Origin: Streptomyces sp. NBC_00178
GTDB lineage: Bacteria; Actinomycetota; Actinomycetes; Streptomycetales; Streptomycetaceae
Direction: 5' to 3'
NCBI RefSeq assembly: GCF_036206005.1
Contig: NZ_CP108143.1
Coordinates: 6,291,501 to 6,355,500, forward strand
Length of the DNA: 64,000 nt
Shown: in pieces, positions 41,838 through 51,036 of the stretch
Numbering within the stretch: position 1 is the first letter of the stretch
Layout: each line of letters begins with the position of its first letter
Notes under the pieces: model-generated
Seen by the model: the letters and a program-made list of their open reading frames with translations, nothing else
The model's database searches: none
Told to the model about the DNA's origin: nothing
Position numbers and translations under genes: made by a program

Positions 41838-43343
41838 ATGAGGGGCAGTCGTATGGCGGGAACCCGGAGACGCACGGCGCGTGGTGCGGCAGTCGCCACC
41901 GCGGTACTGCTGGGCGGGATGATCCCCGGTGCGCAGGCGGCATCAGGCACGCAGAGGATCGACGCGGAGCTGGCCTACACGTGTGCCGCTCCAGGAGGCG
42001 AGCAGCACCCGGTCGAGGTGGGTGTGACCGCCGAGGTCACGGATTCGGCGCGCCCCGGCGACCGGTTGCAGCCCGAGGGCGTGACGCTGGACGTGAGACT
42101 GCCGGAGACCGTCCTCGCCGGGGTCCCCGATGCCGGGGCGGCGACGCTCACGGCCGCGACACGGCTGTCCGTCGCCGTCTCGCAGGACGACCGCCGGGCC
42201 GGGGCCGAATGGCTGGGCTCGACTCCCGAACCTGTCACGGTCCCCGGGGCGGGCGGCCCGAAACTGAGCACCACGGGGAGGGTGCCCTACGTACAGCCCA
42301 CGGCAGAGGGCGAGTTGGCGCTCGACGCCGGGGCCCTGACGGTGGAGCTCGGGCTGAGGAAGGCGGACGGGACACCGGCCGACCCCGAAAGCATCGTGCT
42401 GGAGTGTGTGCTGGATCCGGGCCGGGACGCGGCCCTGGCGAAGATCCCCGTCGCGGGCGGCGACGAGGGCGGAGAGGGCGAGCCGGAGCCCGGGCCGACG
42501 GAGACCTGGCCCGCCGACGAGCGGGACGCGGGAGCCGTGGACGGCCGGCCGGAGGTCGGTACCGCTGCGAAGCCGTCCGCCGCCGACGGCGTGCCTCCCT
42601 GTGTGGGTGACCCGAGCGCCGAGCTCGGCATGGTCGCGTACGTCACCGGATACGCCAATGTGACGAAACTCGACGGCGCGACCAGATTCCCGGTCGCCTG
42701 CGCCCGGATCACCCAGGGGCTCAGCCAGCTCGTGCCCGACGGTGAGTTCCTCCACATCTTGCAGGATTCGACCGTCGACCTGGAGTACGAGGGGAAGCCG
42801 CAGCTTCCTCCCTCGTCCGGGACCTTTCTGACCTTCGGCTTCATGCCGACCACCGCGACCCTGGAGATGACGCAGATCCCCCCGGCGGCCAACCCCGACG
42901 GCACCCGTGAGGCGAATATCAAGTCCGATCTGGCGATCAACCTCGCCGAGGGTTCCACCAAGGCCCTCACGGTCGTGACTCTCCAGCTGATGCTCAGGCT
43001 CCGCGACGTCGAGGTGAACGGGGTGCCCCTCGACGTAGGCGACAACTGCCGGACGAGCAAGCCCTTCACGCTCAGGCTGGAAGGGCGCATGACGCTGAAG
43101 GACGGCGTCCAGGTCGGCTACACCCTGGCCACCGGAGGCGAGTTGACCGGGTCGGTCACCCTGCCTCCCTTCAGCGGGTGCGGGGCCCACGAGGATCTGG
43201 ACAGCCTCTTCACCGCCTCCCTGTCCGGGGTACCCGGATACGTCAAGCAGACGCAGGGTGCCCCCTGTGCGGCCGTCAGCGCGGATCCGACGTTCTGTAC
43301 GCCCGACTTCCGGCCGACGGACATCCCCACGGCGGCTCGCTGA
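41838..43343 (+). CDS. Secreted protein of unknown function, possible DUF6801 repeat
   Basis: Protein of 501 aa with a signal peptide ending near GAQAASGTQ. The N-terminal part (IDAELAYTCAAPGGEQHPVE and GVTAEVTDSARPGDRLQPEG) resembles the DUF6801-type beta-sandwich found in envelope proteins (recalled, unchecked). An acidic/Pro linker near residue 215-260 joins a C-terminal Cys-containing beta region (TLQLMLRLRDVEVNGVPLDV). There is no membrane anchor. ATG 41838 and ATG 41853 both have GAGGGG upstream. It follows the first secreted gene by 94 bp. Confidence 0.85.
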   Translation: MRGSRMAGTRRRTARGAAVATAVLLGGMIPGAQAASGTQRIDAELAYTCAAPGGEQHPVEVGVTAEVTDSARPGDRLQPEGVTLDVRLPETVLAGVPDAGAATLTAATRLSVAVSQDDRRAGAEWLGSTPEPVTVPGAGGPKLSTTGRVPYVQPTAEGELALDAGALTVELGLRKADGTPADPESIVLECVLDPGRDAALAKIPVAGGDEGGEGEPEPGPTETWPADERDAGAVDGRPEVGTAAKPSAADGVPPCVGDPSAELGMVAYVTGYANVTKLDGATRFPVACARITQGLSQLVPDGEFLHILQDSTVDLEYEGKPQLPPSSGTFLTFGFMPTTATLEMTQIPPAANPDGTREANIKSDLAINLAEGSTKALTVVTLQLMLRLRDVEVNGVPLDVGDNCRTSKPFTLRLEGRMTLKDGVQVGYTLATGGELTGSVTLPPFSGCGAHEDLDSLFTASLSGVPGYVKQTQGAPCAAVSADPTFCTPDFRPTDIPTAAR

Positions 43344-43413
43344 GCCCCGGAACCGCCCCGAGAACCGCACCGCGCACAGCAATCCCCCGAGCCGCTACCG
43401 AATTGAGGGAACG

Positions 43414-44367
43414 ATGAGACCTGCCTCGAAGACCTGGATCAAGGCCGCCGGCGCCGTCGCCGCGTCCGCCGCGCTGGTCATGCCGCTGAGCGCGACGCCC
43501 GCCGGTGCCGCCGCGGCGGCGGCGCAGCTCAACGGTGCCTGGGCCCCGTTCGACCGGTGTCCCGTGGACGCCCCGGCCATGCTCGCGACGGACGGCGACA
43601 CGGACATCCCCCTCTGTGTGACGTCCACCTCGCCCAACGGGACGATCAAGCTGGGCAACACCACGGCCACGACGGGTTCCACCAACCTGCAGTTCGGGGT
43701 GATCCAGCACCCGGCCGAGGGGACCTACACCGTCGTCCCGCCGCCCGCCGGCTCCATCGTCAGCGGCAAGACCACCATCCCCGGCGGGCTGCTCGGCATC
43801 ATGTGCCCCAGCAACGTCCCCGTGATCTCCGCCGTGTGCGGGCAGATCACCAACGCCACCCTGAACAAGGTGACGGCCACGGTCGAGTCCGCGGGCACGC
43901 CGACCGAATTCAGCCTGGTCGCCGGAATATCCTCCGGGCCCATCGTCAAGCTGCCCGTCAAGATCAAGTTGGAGAACCCGCTGCTCGGCTCCAACTGCTA
44001 CATCGGGAGCAGCGGCAGCCCGGTGATCCTGCGCCCCGGGAACCTCAGTGCGCCCAGCCTGGCGGCCACCAGGCACAACGGTGACGGCTCGGACAACCCG
44101 GACGAGGGCTCTCTCATCCAGATCGGCCTGTCCGGGGCCGCGCAGGGCGACAGCCAGTTCGCCGTGCCGAAGGCCAGTGGCTGCGGCCTCGGCGGGATCC
44201 TCAGCTGGGCGATCGACCTGAAGGTCGGCCTGCCCGCCGGGGCAGGGTCGAACAACCTGGTCCTGAACGACGCCAGGACCTCCACCATCGGCCTCACGGC
44301 GCCGGGGCTGTCGGTGCCGAACGCCGGCAAGGAGTTCGCGCAGAACTGGCACTCCGCGGTGAAGTAG
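43414..44367 (+). CDS. Secreted protein of unknown function, third of three
   Basis: Protein of 317 aa: signal peptide (ASAALVMPLSATPAGAAA) and a beta-rich mature part with Cys pairs (DRCPVDAP, IPLCVTST, GIMCPSN, SAVCGQI, SNCYIGSS, SGCGLGG). Blocks such as VKLPVKIKLENPLLGSNCYI and PSLAATRHNGDGSDNPDEGS recall actinobacterial surface proteins of unknown role. ATG 43414 has GAGGGA 4 nt upstream. A strong terminator follows, then the mce control region, so it is likely the last gene of the secreted trio. Confidence 0.85.
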   Translation: MRPASKTWIKAAGAVAASAALVMPLSATPAGAAAAAAQLNGAWAPFDRCPVDAPAMLATDGDTDIPLCVTSTSPNGTIKLGNTTATTGSTNLQFGVIQHPAEGTYTVVPPPAGSIVSGKTTIPGGLLGIMCPSNVPVISAVCGQITNATLNKVTATVESAGTPTEFSLVAGISSGPIVKLPVKIKLENPLLGSNCYIGSSGSPVILRPGNLSAPSLAATRHNGDGSDNPDEGSLIQIGLSGAAQGDSQFAVPKASGCGLGGILSWAIDLKVGLPAGAGSNNLVLNDARTSTIGLTAPGLSVPNAGKEFAQNWHSAVK

Positions 44368-44392
44368 GCCGAGAGGGAGGCACGCGCCGCGC

Positions 44393-44406
44393 CTTGTCAC
44401 TTGGTG
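44393..44406 (-). repeat. GTGACAAG element, copy 2 (inverted)
   Basis: CTTGTCACTTGGTG, the exact reverse complement of the first 14 bases of copy 1. It sits between the third secreted gene and its terminator. Confidence 0.6.
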
Positions 44407-44429
44407 CGTGCCGGCACGGCGTCCACCGG

Positions 44430-44466
44430 GCCCGCCCCGACCGAAGGAACCCTGGTCGGGGCGGGC
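44430..44466. terminator. Terminator of the secreted-protein genes
   Basis: Perfect 13-bp arms GCCCGCCCCGACC / GGTCGGGGCGGGC with an 11-nt loop, 62 bp after the last stop, followed by TTCC. Confidence 0.85.
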
Positions 44467-44873
44467 TTCCGTGCGCAGGTGCTGCCTTTCGCCGCCGCGC
44501 GGCCCCGCCTCGAATGCCTCACTTATGGATAGGTTTCGCTCCCCGATTACTCATCCGGGAACAAGAAAACAAGGCCCTTCCATTGCCTCGGAGAAAGTTC
44601 GTGAACCGCTATTGCGGACCGAGGTTACTGACCCGTAGCGTCCGGCATGAGCGGCTCGGAAAGGGGTCCGCAATCGCTCGCCCGACATACGTGGAGTCCT
44701 GGTCGCACCCCTTTTGAGCCGGGATTCCACCGGGAGTTCCTCCGGCCCCGGACCTCCCACACCGGGGCCGGGAACGCTCCCGTCGCCGGGGTCCCGCGGC
44801 TCCGGCCCCGGACCGTGGTGCCCCGGTGGGAACGGAGTGCTTGCGCAGATGACGACAAACCCGCGACGGGGAT

Positions 44874-44893
44874 TTGTCATCCGGTGACAAGTG
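44874..44893 (+). repeat. GTGACAAG element, copy 3, palindromic
   Basis: TTGTCA and TGACAA arms around TCCGG, extending to GTGACAAGTG (44884-44893), which is identical to part of copy 1. The similarity to copy 1 continues on the right side (TCCG..CGAA). Lies about 175 bp before the mce operon start. Confidence 0.6.
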
Positions 44894-44986
44894 GTCCGCC
44901 CGAAGATCGAAGTCCGGCGATTTCCGCTGTTCCACTGCTTGTCCTGGCGGTTTCGACGGACCTAACGTGCGCCCCCTGGTGCATGT

Positions 44987-44994
44987 GTGACAAG
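44987..44994 (+). repeat. GTGACAAG element, copy 4
   Basis: Core octamer GTGACAAG about 73 bp before the start of the first mce gene. Weaker than the other copies because the flanks differ. Confidence 0.35.
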
Positions 44995-45066
44995 CCGTCC
45001 GTTGCACGTACCGGAGCCGGAGCGCTGACAGATGACGCCGTTCACCACCACATCGAGGGAGGGCCG

Positions 45067-46047
45067 ATGGGAATCGAAGTAGTCGTCGAAGGCCTGACGA
45101 AGTCCTTCGGCAAGCAGAACATCTGGCAGGACGTCAGCCTCACGCTGCCGGCCGGTGAGGTGAGCGTCATGCTCGGTCCCTCCGGTACCGGGAAGACCGT
45201 GTTCCTGAAATCCATCATCGGACTGCTGAAGCCGGAAAAGGGCCGCGTCCTCATCAACGGCGTCGACATGGTCAACAGTCCCGAGCGGGAGATCATGGAG
45301 ACCCGCAAGCTCTTCGGCCTGATGTTCCAGGACGGTGCCCTCTTCGGCTCGATGTCGCTCTTCGACAACATCGCCTTCCCCTTGCGTGAACACACCCGCA
45401 AGAAGGAGTCCGAGATCCGGCGCATCGTCATGGAACGGATCGACGTCGTCGGCCTGCTCGGCGCCGAGGGAAAACTGCCCGGCGAGATATCCGGCGGGAT
45501 GCGCAAGCGGGCCGGCCTGGCCCGCGCACTCGTCCTCGACCCGCAGATCATCCTCTGCGACGAACCGGACTCGGGGCTCGACCCGGTGCGCACCGCCTAC
45601 CTCTCGCAGCTGCTCATCGACCTCAACGCCCAGATCGACGCGACGATGCTCATCGTCACCCACAACCTCGACATCGCGGCCACCGTCCCGGACAACATGG
45701 GCATGCTCTTCTGCCGCAACCTCGTCACCTTCGGGCCGCGCGAGGTCCTGCTCACCAGTGACACGCCCGTGGTCTCCCAGTTCCTCTCCGGGCGACGGGA
45801 GGGGCCCATCGGGATGTCCGAGGAGAAGGACGCGGCCACCCTCGCGGCGGAACGGACCGACGGCCACGCCCACCCGGCGCCGCGCACCGTCGTCCCGCAG
45901 CTGGAACCCTCGCCGGGCATGCCCGTGCGGCAGGGGGCGCTGCGCCGCCGGGAGCGGGTGCACTCCATGCTGGGCACGCTGCCCGAGGCCGCCCGTACGG
46001 CGATCCTCAACAGCTACTCACCGGCCTTGGACGGTGGGCGCCGATGA
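45067..46047 (+). CDS. Mce transporter ATPase (MceG/Mkl-like)
   Basis: ATPase of 326 aa that energises Mce lipid import. Walker A GPSGTGKTVFLKSI, signature ISGGMRKRAGLARAL and Walker B ILCDEPDSGLD are typical of the MlaF/Mkl group; the C-terminal extension (RREGPIGMSEEKDAATLAAE) is typical of actinobacterial Mkl. ATG 45067 has GGGAGGG upstream; the 44647 extension is rejected. In mycobacteria the ATPase gene is usually unlinked, whereas here it leads the operon. Its stop overlaps the first permease (ATGA). Confidence 0.94.
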   Translation: MGIEVVVEGLTKSFGKQNIWQDVSLTLPAGEVSVMLGPSGTGKTVFLKSIIGLLKPEKGRVLINGVDMVNSPEREIMETRKLFGLMFQDGALFGSMSLFDNIAFPLREHTRKKESEIRRIVMERIDVVGLLGAEGKLPGEISGGMRKRAGLARALVLDPQIILCDEPDSGLDPVRTAYLSQLLIDLNAQIDATMLIVTHNLDIAATVPDNMGMLFCRNLVTFGPREVLLTSDTPVVSQFLSGRREGPIGMSEEKDAATLAAERTDGHAHPAPRTVVPQLEPSPGMPVRQGALRRRERVHSMLGTLPEAARTAILNSYSPALDGGRR

Positions 46048-46889
46048 CGGCACCGCTGCCCCTGCGGCCGCCGGACCCCGGCACCGGGAAGGCCGGGGCG
46101 GCCCCCGCGCGGCGGGAGCCCTCGCGGCTCCTCGCCCCGCTGCGCCAGACCGGCGGGCTCTTCGCCCTCGCCCTCGCGGTCGCCCGCGCGGTCTTCCGCC
46201 GGCCCTTCCAGGTGCGGGAGTTCATCGAGCAGTTCTGGTTCGTCGCCAGCGTCACCATCCTCCCGGCGGCCCTCGTCTCCATCCCGTTCGGCGCGGTGAT
46301 CGCCCTCCAGGTCGGCTCGCTCACCGAGCAGCTCGGGGCCCAGTCCTTCACCGGGGGAGCCAGCGTCCTCGCGGTGATCCAGCAGGCCAGCCCGCTGATC
46401 GTGGCGCTCCTCATCGCCGGGGCCGCCGGCTCCGCGATCTGCGCCGACCTCGGCTCCCGCAAGATCCGGGAGGAGCTCGACGCGATGGAGGTCATGGGCG
46501 TCTCGCCCGTCCAGCGCCTCGTCGTCCCCCGCGTCCTGGCCACCATGCTGGTCGCTGTCCTGCTCAACGGCCTGGTGTCCGTGGTCGGGACACTCGGGGG
46601 CTACTTCTTCAACGTGATCATGCAGGACGGGACCCCCGGCGCGTACCTCGCCAGCTTCTCCGCCCTGGCCCAGCTCCCCGACCTCTACGTCGGCGAGATC
46701 AAGGCCCTGATCTTCGGCTTCATTGCGGGCATCGTGGCCGCCTACCGGGGACTGAACCCGCGCGGCGGACCCAAGGGCGTCGGCGACGCGGTCAACCAGT
46801 CCGTCGTCATCACCTTCATGCTCCTGTTCCTCGTGAACATGATCCTCACGGCGGTCTACCTCCAGATCGTCCCCCCGAAGGGAGGCTGA
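46044..46889 (+). CDS. YrbE/MlaE-type permease A
   Basis: Permease of 281 aa with the MlaE fold. Hydrophobic segments and the conserved EELDAMEVMGVSPVQRLVVP coupling motif are present, with GAAGSAICADLGSRKIREEL before it and the C-terminal block GPKGVGDAVNQSVVITF. It forms the membrane core of the importer with the second permease. It overlaps the ATPase by 4 bp and lies 3 bp before YrbE B. Confidence 0.94.
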   Translation: MTAPLPLRPPDPGTGKAGAAPARREPSRLLAPLRQTGGLFALALAVARAVFRRPFQVREFIEQFWFVASVTILPAALVSIPFGAVIALQVGSLTEQLGAQSFTGGASVLAVIQQASPLIVALLIAGAAGSAICADLGSRKIREELDAMEVMGVSPVQRLVVPRVLATMLVAVLLNGLVSVVGTLGGYFFNVIMQDGTPGAYLASFSALAQLPDLYVGEIKALIFGFIAGIVAAYRGLNPRGGPKGVGDAVNQSVVITFMLLFLVNMILTAVYLQIVPPKGG

Positions 46890-46892
46890 CCG

Positions 46893-47696
46893 ATGTCGGT
46901 GCTCGGCTGGCTGGACCGCTCGGGTGACCAGCTCACCTTCTACGTCAAGGCGCTCCTGTGGATCCCCCGGACCCTGCGCCGCTACCTCAAGGAGGTGCAA
47001 CGGCTCCTCGCCGAGGTCGCCTTCGGCAGCGGCGGGCTCGGTGTCATCGGCGGAACCATCGGCGTGATGATCGCGATGACCCTCGCGACCGGCTCGGTCG
47101 TCGGACTCCAGGGATACGCCGCCCTCGACCAGATCGGCACGTCCGCCTTCACCGGGTTCATCTCCGCCTACTTCAACACCCGCGAGATCGCCCCGCTGGT
47201 GGCGGGCCTCGCCCTCTCCGCCACCGTCGGCGCGGGTTTCACCGCGCAGCTCGGCGCGATGCGGATCAACGAGGAGGTCGACGCCCTCGAAGCGATGGGC
47301 GTGCGCTCCATGCCCTACCTCGTCACCACGCGGATCATCGCGGGAGTCGTCGCGATCATCCCGCTGTACGCGATCGGCCTGCTCTCCTCCTACCTGGCCT
47401 CCCGCTCCATCACGGTCCTGTTCAACGGACAGTCCGCGGGCACCTACGACCACTACTTCAACCTGTTCCTCTCCCCGGACGACGTCCTGCTGTCGGTCCT
47501 CAAGGTGCTGATCTTCAGCGTGCTGGTGATCCTCGCCCACTGCTACTACGGCTTCCACGCCACCGGCGGACCGGCCGGCGTGGGTGTCGCGGTGGGCAGG
47601 TCGGTGCGCAACGCCATCGTGCTCATCAGCGTCACCGACTTCTTCCTCTCGCTCGCCATCTGGGGTGCGACGACAACGGTGAAGGTGGCCGGCTGA
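46893..47696 (+). CDS. YrbE/MlaE-type permease B
   Basis: Permease of 267 aa, paralogous to the previous one: coupling motif INEEVDALEAMGVRSMPYLV, preceded by LSATVGAGFTAQLGAMR, and C-terminal GGPAGVGVAVGRSVRNAIVL. It forms a heterodimer with YrbE A. The stop overlaps the first Mce gene (TGATG). Confidence 0.94.
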   Translation: MSVLGWLDRSGDQLTFYVKALLWIPRTLRRYLKEVQRLLAEVAFGSGGLGVIGGTIGVMIAMTLATGSVVGLQGYAALDQIGTSAFTGFISAYFNTREIAPLVAGLALSATVGAGFTAQLGAMRINEEVDALEAMGVRSMPYLVTTRIIAGVVAIIPLYAIGLLSSYLASRSITVLFNGQSAGTYDHYFNLFLSPDDVLLSVLKVLIFSVLVILAHCYYGFHATGGPAGVGVAVGRSVRNAIVLISVTDFFLSLAIWGATTTVKVAG

Positions 47697-48991
47697 TGCG
47701 TACCTCCACGGCGCAGACGGTGCGCCGCAGACTCGCGGGCGTGGCCTTCGTGCTCGTGCCCGCCGTACTCGTCTGGGTGTCGGTCTCGGTGTACGAGAAG
47801 GACTTCACGGACGACGCCACCGTGACCGTACGCACCGGCAGCGTCGGCAACGAGATGCACGACAACGCCGACGTGAAGCTGCGCGGTGTCGTGATCGGCG
47901 AGGTGCGCCACATCGCGGCCGACGGGGACGGCGCGCGCCTCACCCTCGCCATCGAGCCCGGCAGGCTCGGCCGGATACCCGCCGACGTCACCGCCCAGAT
48001 GCTGCCCACCACCCTCTTCGGCGAGCGGTTCGTCGCGCTCGTCCCCCCGGCGGTCCCGTCGGCGCAGCCGCTGAAGGCCGGGGCGGTGATCCCGCAGGAC
48101 CGTTCCAGCAACGCCATCGAGCTCGAAGAGGTACTCGACAACGTCCTGCCGATGCTGACCGCGGTCAAGCCCGAGAAGCTGGCCGCCACCCTCAACGCCG
48201 TGTCGCAGGCGCTCGAAGGGCGGGGCGAGAAGCTCGGCGACACGCTCGTCACCCTCGACGCGCACCTCAAGGAGTTCAACCCCCAGCTCCCCACGCTGAA
48301 CGCGGACATCAAGGAGCTGGTGAAGGTGAGCACGCTGTACGCCGACGCCGCCCCGGACGTCCTGGACGCGCTCACCGACTTCACCACCACCAGCGGCACC
48401 ATCGCCGAGCAGCAGGCGGAACTCGCGGACCTGTACGGCTCCACCACGGCGTCGGCGCAGGACGTGACCACCTTCCTCCGCAGGAACAAGGACAACCTGA
48501 TCCGGCTCTCCGCCTCGGGCAGGCCGACCCTGGAACTCCTCGGGGAGTACTCCGACGCCTTCCCGTGCACCTTGCGGACCATGGCCGGGTTCGTCCCCGC
48601 CATGGACAAGGCGCTGGGCAAGGGCACCGACGAGCCGGGCCTGCACGTCACGCTCAGACCCGTCGAGTCCAAGGGCAGGTACGTGGCCGGCCGGGACACC
48701 CCCGTCTACGGCGCGACCGGCGGCCCGCACTGCTACTCCGTCCCCTACACCGGCAGGGCCGTGCCGACCGCCGACGCCCGGACCGCGTCCGCCCCGGACA
48801 GCACCGCCACCGCCGCCGGCGACACCGGGACGGACACCACCGCGCTCGGCATGCCCAACTCCCCGCAGGAGAGCCGGCTCGTCAACGAACTCGTCGCCCC
48901 CTCACTGAAAGTCCAGCCGCAGGACCTGCCCGACTGGAGCGGCGTGCTCATCGGTCCGGCCTTCCGCGGTGCGGAGGTGAAGCTCAAGTGA
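47696..48991 (+). CDS. Mce family protein, first position (MceA-like)
   Basis: Substrate-binding subunit of 431 aa. An N-terminal membrane anchor (GVAFVLVPAVLVWVSVSVYE) leads to an MCE/MlaD domain (about 40-120; VTVRTGSVGNEMHDNADVKL then GVVIGEVRHI) and a long helical region, then a Pro/Thr-rich tail. The six Mce proteins are thought to build a hollow tube carrying lipids across the envelope. ATG 47696 shares its A with the permease stop. Confidence 0.93.
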   Translation: MRTSTAQTVRRRLAGVAFVLVPAVLVWVSVSVYEKDFTDDATVTVRTGSVGNEMHDNADVKLRGVVIGEVRHIAADGDGARLTLAIEPGRLGRIPADVTAQMLPTTLFGERFVALVPPAVPSAQPLKAGAVIPQDRSSNAIELEEVLDNVLPMLTAVKPEKLAATLNAVSQALEGRGEKLGDTLVTLDAHLKEFNPQLPTLNADIKELVKVSTLYADAAPDVLDALTDFTTTSGTIAEQQAELADLYGSTTASAQDVTTFLRRNKDNLIRLSASGRPTLELLGEYSDAFPCTLRTMAGFVPAMDKALGKGTDEPGLHVTLRPVESKGRYVAGRDTPVYGATGGPHCYSVPYTGRAVPTADARTASAPDSTATAAGDTGTDTTALGMPNSPQESRLVNELVAPSLKVQPQDLPDWSGVLIGPAFRGAEVKLK

Positions 48992-50019
48992 AGCGCCGCT
49001 CCCTCGCGGGCCCCCTCGTGAAGTCCCTCGTCTTCGTCGTGGTGACCGTCCTGGCCACCACCGTCCTCGGGCTGTCCATCGCCAACACGGGCGTCGGCGA
49101 CACCACCTCGTACAAGGCGAGGTTCACCGACGCCACCGGACTCGTCGTCGGCGACAGCGTCCGGATCGCCGGCGTCAAGGTCGGGCAGGTCGAGTCCATC
49201 AGGGTCGCCGACAAGCGGCTGGCCGAGGTCGGATTCGCCGTACGCAGGGGGCGCCACCTGCCCGCCTCGGTCACGGCGTCGATCAAGTACCTCAACATGG
49301 TCGGCCAGCGCTACATCGACCTCGACCAGGGCGCCGGGCCCGTCGGCGAGAGCTTCGGAGCGGGCGCGACCATCCCGCTCTCCCGCACCACGCCCGCGCT
49401 CGACCTCACCCAGCTGTTCAACGGCTTCCAGCCGCTCTTCGAGGGCCTGTCGCCACCGGACGTCAACCAGCTCGCCGGATCGATCGTGCAGGTCCTCCAG
49501 GGCGAGGGCGGCACCGTCGACAGCATCCTCTCCCACGTCGGATCGCTGACCGGCACCGTCGCGGCCAAGGACAAGGTGATCGGCGAGGTGATCGAGAACC
49601 TCAACACGGTCCTGAAGACCGTCAACGACCGGGAGGCCGGCTTCAACGACCTCGTGGTCACCCTGCAGAAGCTCGTCACGGGCTTCTCCGGCGACCGCAA
49701 GCCGCTGGGAGAGGCGGTCACCGCGATGGGGGCGCTGACCACCGTCACCGCCGGCCTCCTCCAGGACGGCCGGGGTCCCCTCAAGCGCGACATCGCCCAG
49801 CTCGGACGCCTCAGCGGCCAACTGGACCGGAACGCACCCCAGATCGAGAACTTCCTCCGGAAGACCCCGGCCAAGATGGAGGCGATCACCCGCCTCACCT
49901 CGTACGGGTCATGGCTCAACCTCTACCTCTGCGAAGCGAGGGTCAGCGGGGTCACGACCGAGGACGGCAGCGCCCCGCCCACCGGCATCACGATCCGTCA
50001 GCCGAGGTGCCAGGCATGA
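48988..50019 (+). CDS. Mce family protein, second position (MceB-like)
   Basis: Protein of 343 aa: N-terminal membrane anchor (SLVFVVVTVLATTVLGLSIA), MCE domain (ARFTDATGLVVGDSVRIAGV then KVGQVESIRV, about 45-120) and a helical C-terminal half with a conserved end GSWLNLYLCEA. GTG 48988 overlaps the preceding stop. Same operon role as the other Mce proteins. Confidence 0.93.
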   Translation: MKRRSLAGPLVKSLVFVVVTVLATTVLGLSIANTGVGDTTSYKARFTDATGLVVGDSVRIAGVKVGQVESIRVADKRLAEVGFAVRRGRHLPASVTASIKYLNMVGQRYIDLDQGAGPVGESFGAGATIPLSRTTPALDLTQLFNGFQPLFEGLSPPDVNQLAGSIVQVLQGEGGTVDSILSHVGSLTGTVAAKDKVIGEVIENLNTVLKTVNDREAGFNDLVVTLQKLVTGFSGDRKPLGEAVTAMGALTTVTAGLLQDGRGPLKRDIAQLGRLSGQLDRNAPQIENFLRKTPAKMEAITRLTSYGSWLNLYLCEARVSGVTTEDGSAPPTGITIRQPRCQA

Positions 50020-51035
50020 GGATCAAGCCCGTGCGGGAACGCAACCCCGTCGCCGTCGGCATCGCCGGACTCCTCGTCCTGGCACTGCTCGGCCTCGCCG
50101 CCTACCGTGCCGACGCACTGCCCTTCCTCGGCGGCGGCACCACCTACAGCGCCGACTTCACCGAGTCCGCCGGCCTCGACGAGGGCGACGAGGTGCGCAT
50201 CGCCGGGGTGAAGGTCGGCGAGGTCACCGGAGTCTCGCTCGACGGCGCCAAGGTCAAGGTCGACTTCGAGGTCGAGGACGCCTGGATCGGCAACTCCTCC
50301 ACCGTGGGGATCGCCATCAAGACGCTCCTCGGCGACAAGTACCTCGCGGTCGACCCGCTGGGCGACGCCCCGCAGGACCCCGGCTCCCGCATCACCGCGA
50401 GCCGCACGACCTCGCCGTACGACGTCACCCAGGCCTTCAACGGTCTCGGCGAGACGATCGACGAGATCGACACGGCCCGGCTCGCCGAGAGCTTCGAGAC
50501 GATCTCCGACACCTTCAAGGACTCCCCGCCGGACGTGCGCAGCGCCGCCGACGGGCTGTCCGCACTGTCGAGGACCGTCTCCGAGCGGGACGCCCAGCTC
50601 GCCACCCTCCTCAAGGGCAGCAAGCAGCTCACGAAGACCCTCGCGACCAGGAAGAGCAGCTTCGAGACGCTCCTGGAGGACGGGAACCTGCTCCTCGGCG
50701 AGATCCAGGCCCGCCGGGAGTCCATCCACCTGCTCCTCACCGGCACGAAGAACCTCGGGACCCAGCTCACCGGACTCGTCGCGGACAACGACAAGCAGCT
50801 CAAGCCGACCCTGGACTCCCTCGGCCGGGTCACCGCCGTGCTGGTGAAGAACCGCAAGAGCCTCGACAAGGTGCTCTCGCTGGCCGGTTCCTACAACCGC
50901 CTCGTCGGCAACACCCTCGGCAACGGCCGCTGGTTCGACAACTACGTCTGCGGCGTCGTCCCGAAGAAGTACCTGCCGGCGGGCACACCCCCGGCCGACG
51001 GAGGGTGCATGCCACCGAAGCAGGGAGGGAGCTGA
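50016..51035 (+). CDS. Mce family protein, third position (MceC-like)
   Basis: Protein of 339 aa with an anchor (VAVGIAGLLVLALLGLAAYR), MCE domain (YSADFTESAGLDEGDEVRIA then GVKVGEVTGVSLDGAKVKVD) and a helical tail ending in a Cys-containing YVCGVVPKKY. ATG 50016 overlaps the previous gene by 4 bp; the next starts 1 bp after its stop. Confidence 0.93.
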   Translation: MRIKPVRERNPVAVGIAGLLVLALLGLAAYRADALPFLGGGTTYSADFTESAGLDEGDEVRIAGVKVGEVTGVSLDGAKVKVDFEVEDAWIGNSSTVGIAIKTLLGDKYLAVDPLGDAPQDPGSRITASRTTSPYDVTQAFNGLGETIDEIDTARLAESFETISDTFKDSPPDVRSAADGLSALSRTVSERDAQLATLLKGSKQLTKTLATRKSSFETLLEDGNLLLGEIQARRESIHLLLTGTKNLGTQLTGLVADNDKQLKPTLDSLGRVTAVLVKNRKSLDKVLSLAGSYNRLVGNTLGNGRWFDNYVCGVVPKKYLPAGTPPADGGCMPPKQGGS

Positions 51036-51036
51036 C

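Larger units (their letters stand above)
44368..45066. promoter_or_regulatory. Long control region upstream of the mce operon
   Basis: This 700-bp region has no supported gene. It contains a terminator (44430-44466), three GTGACAAG elements (44393, 44884, 44987) and an AT-rich patch near 44520-44640. The element at 44874-44890 is a perfect inverted repeat TTGTCA-TCCGG-TGACAA. The mce ATPase start at 45067 has GGGAGGG upstream. Length and repeats suggest complex regulation of the operon. Confidence 0.55.
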
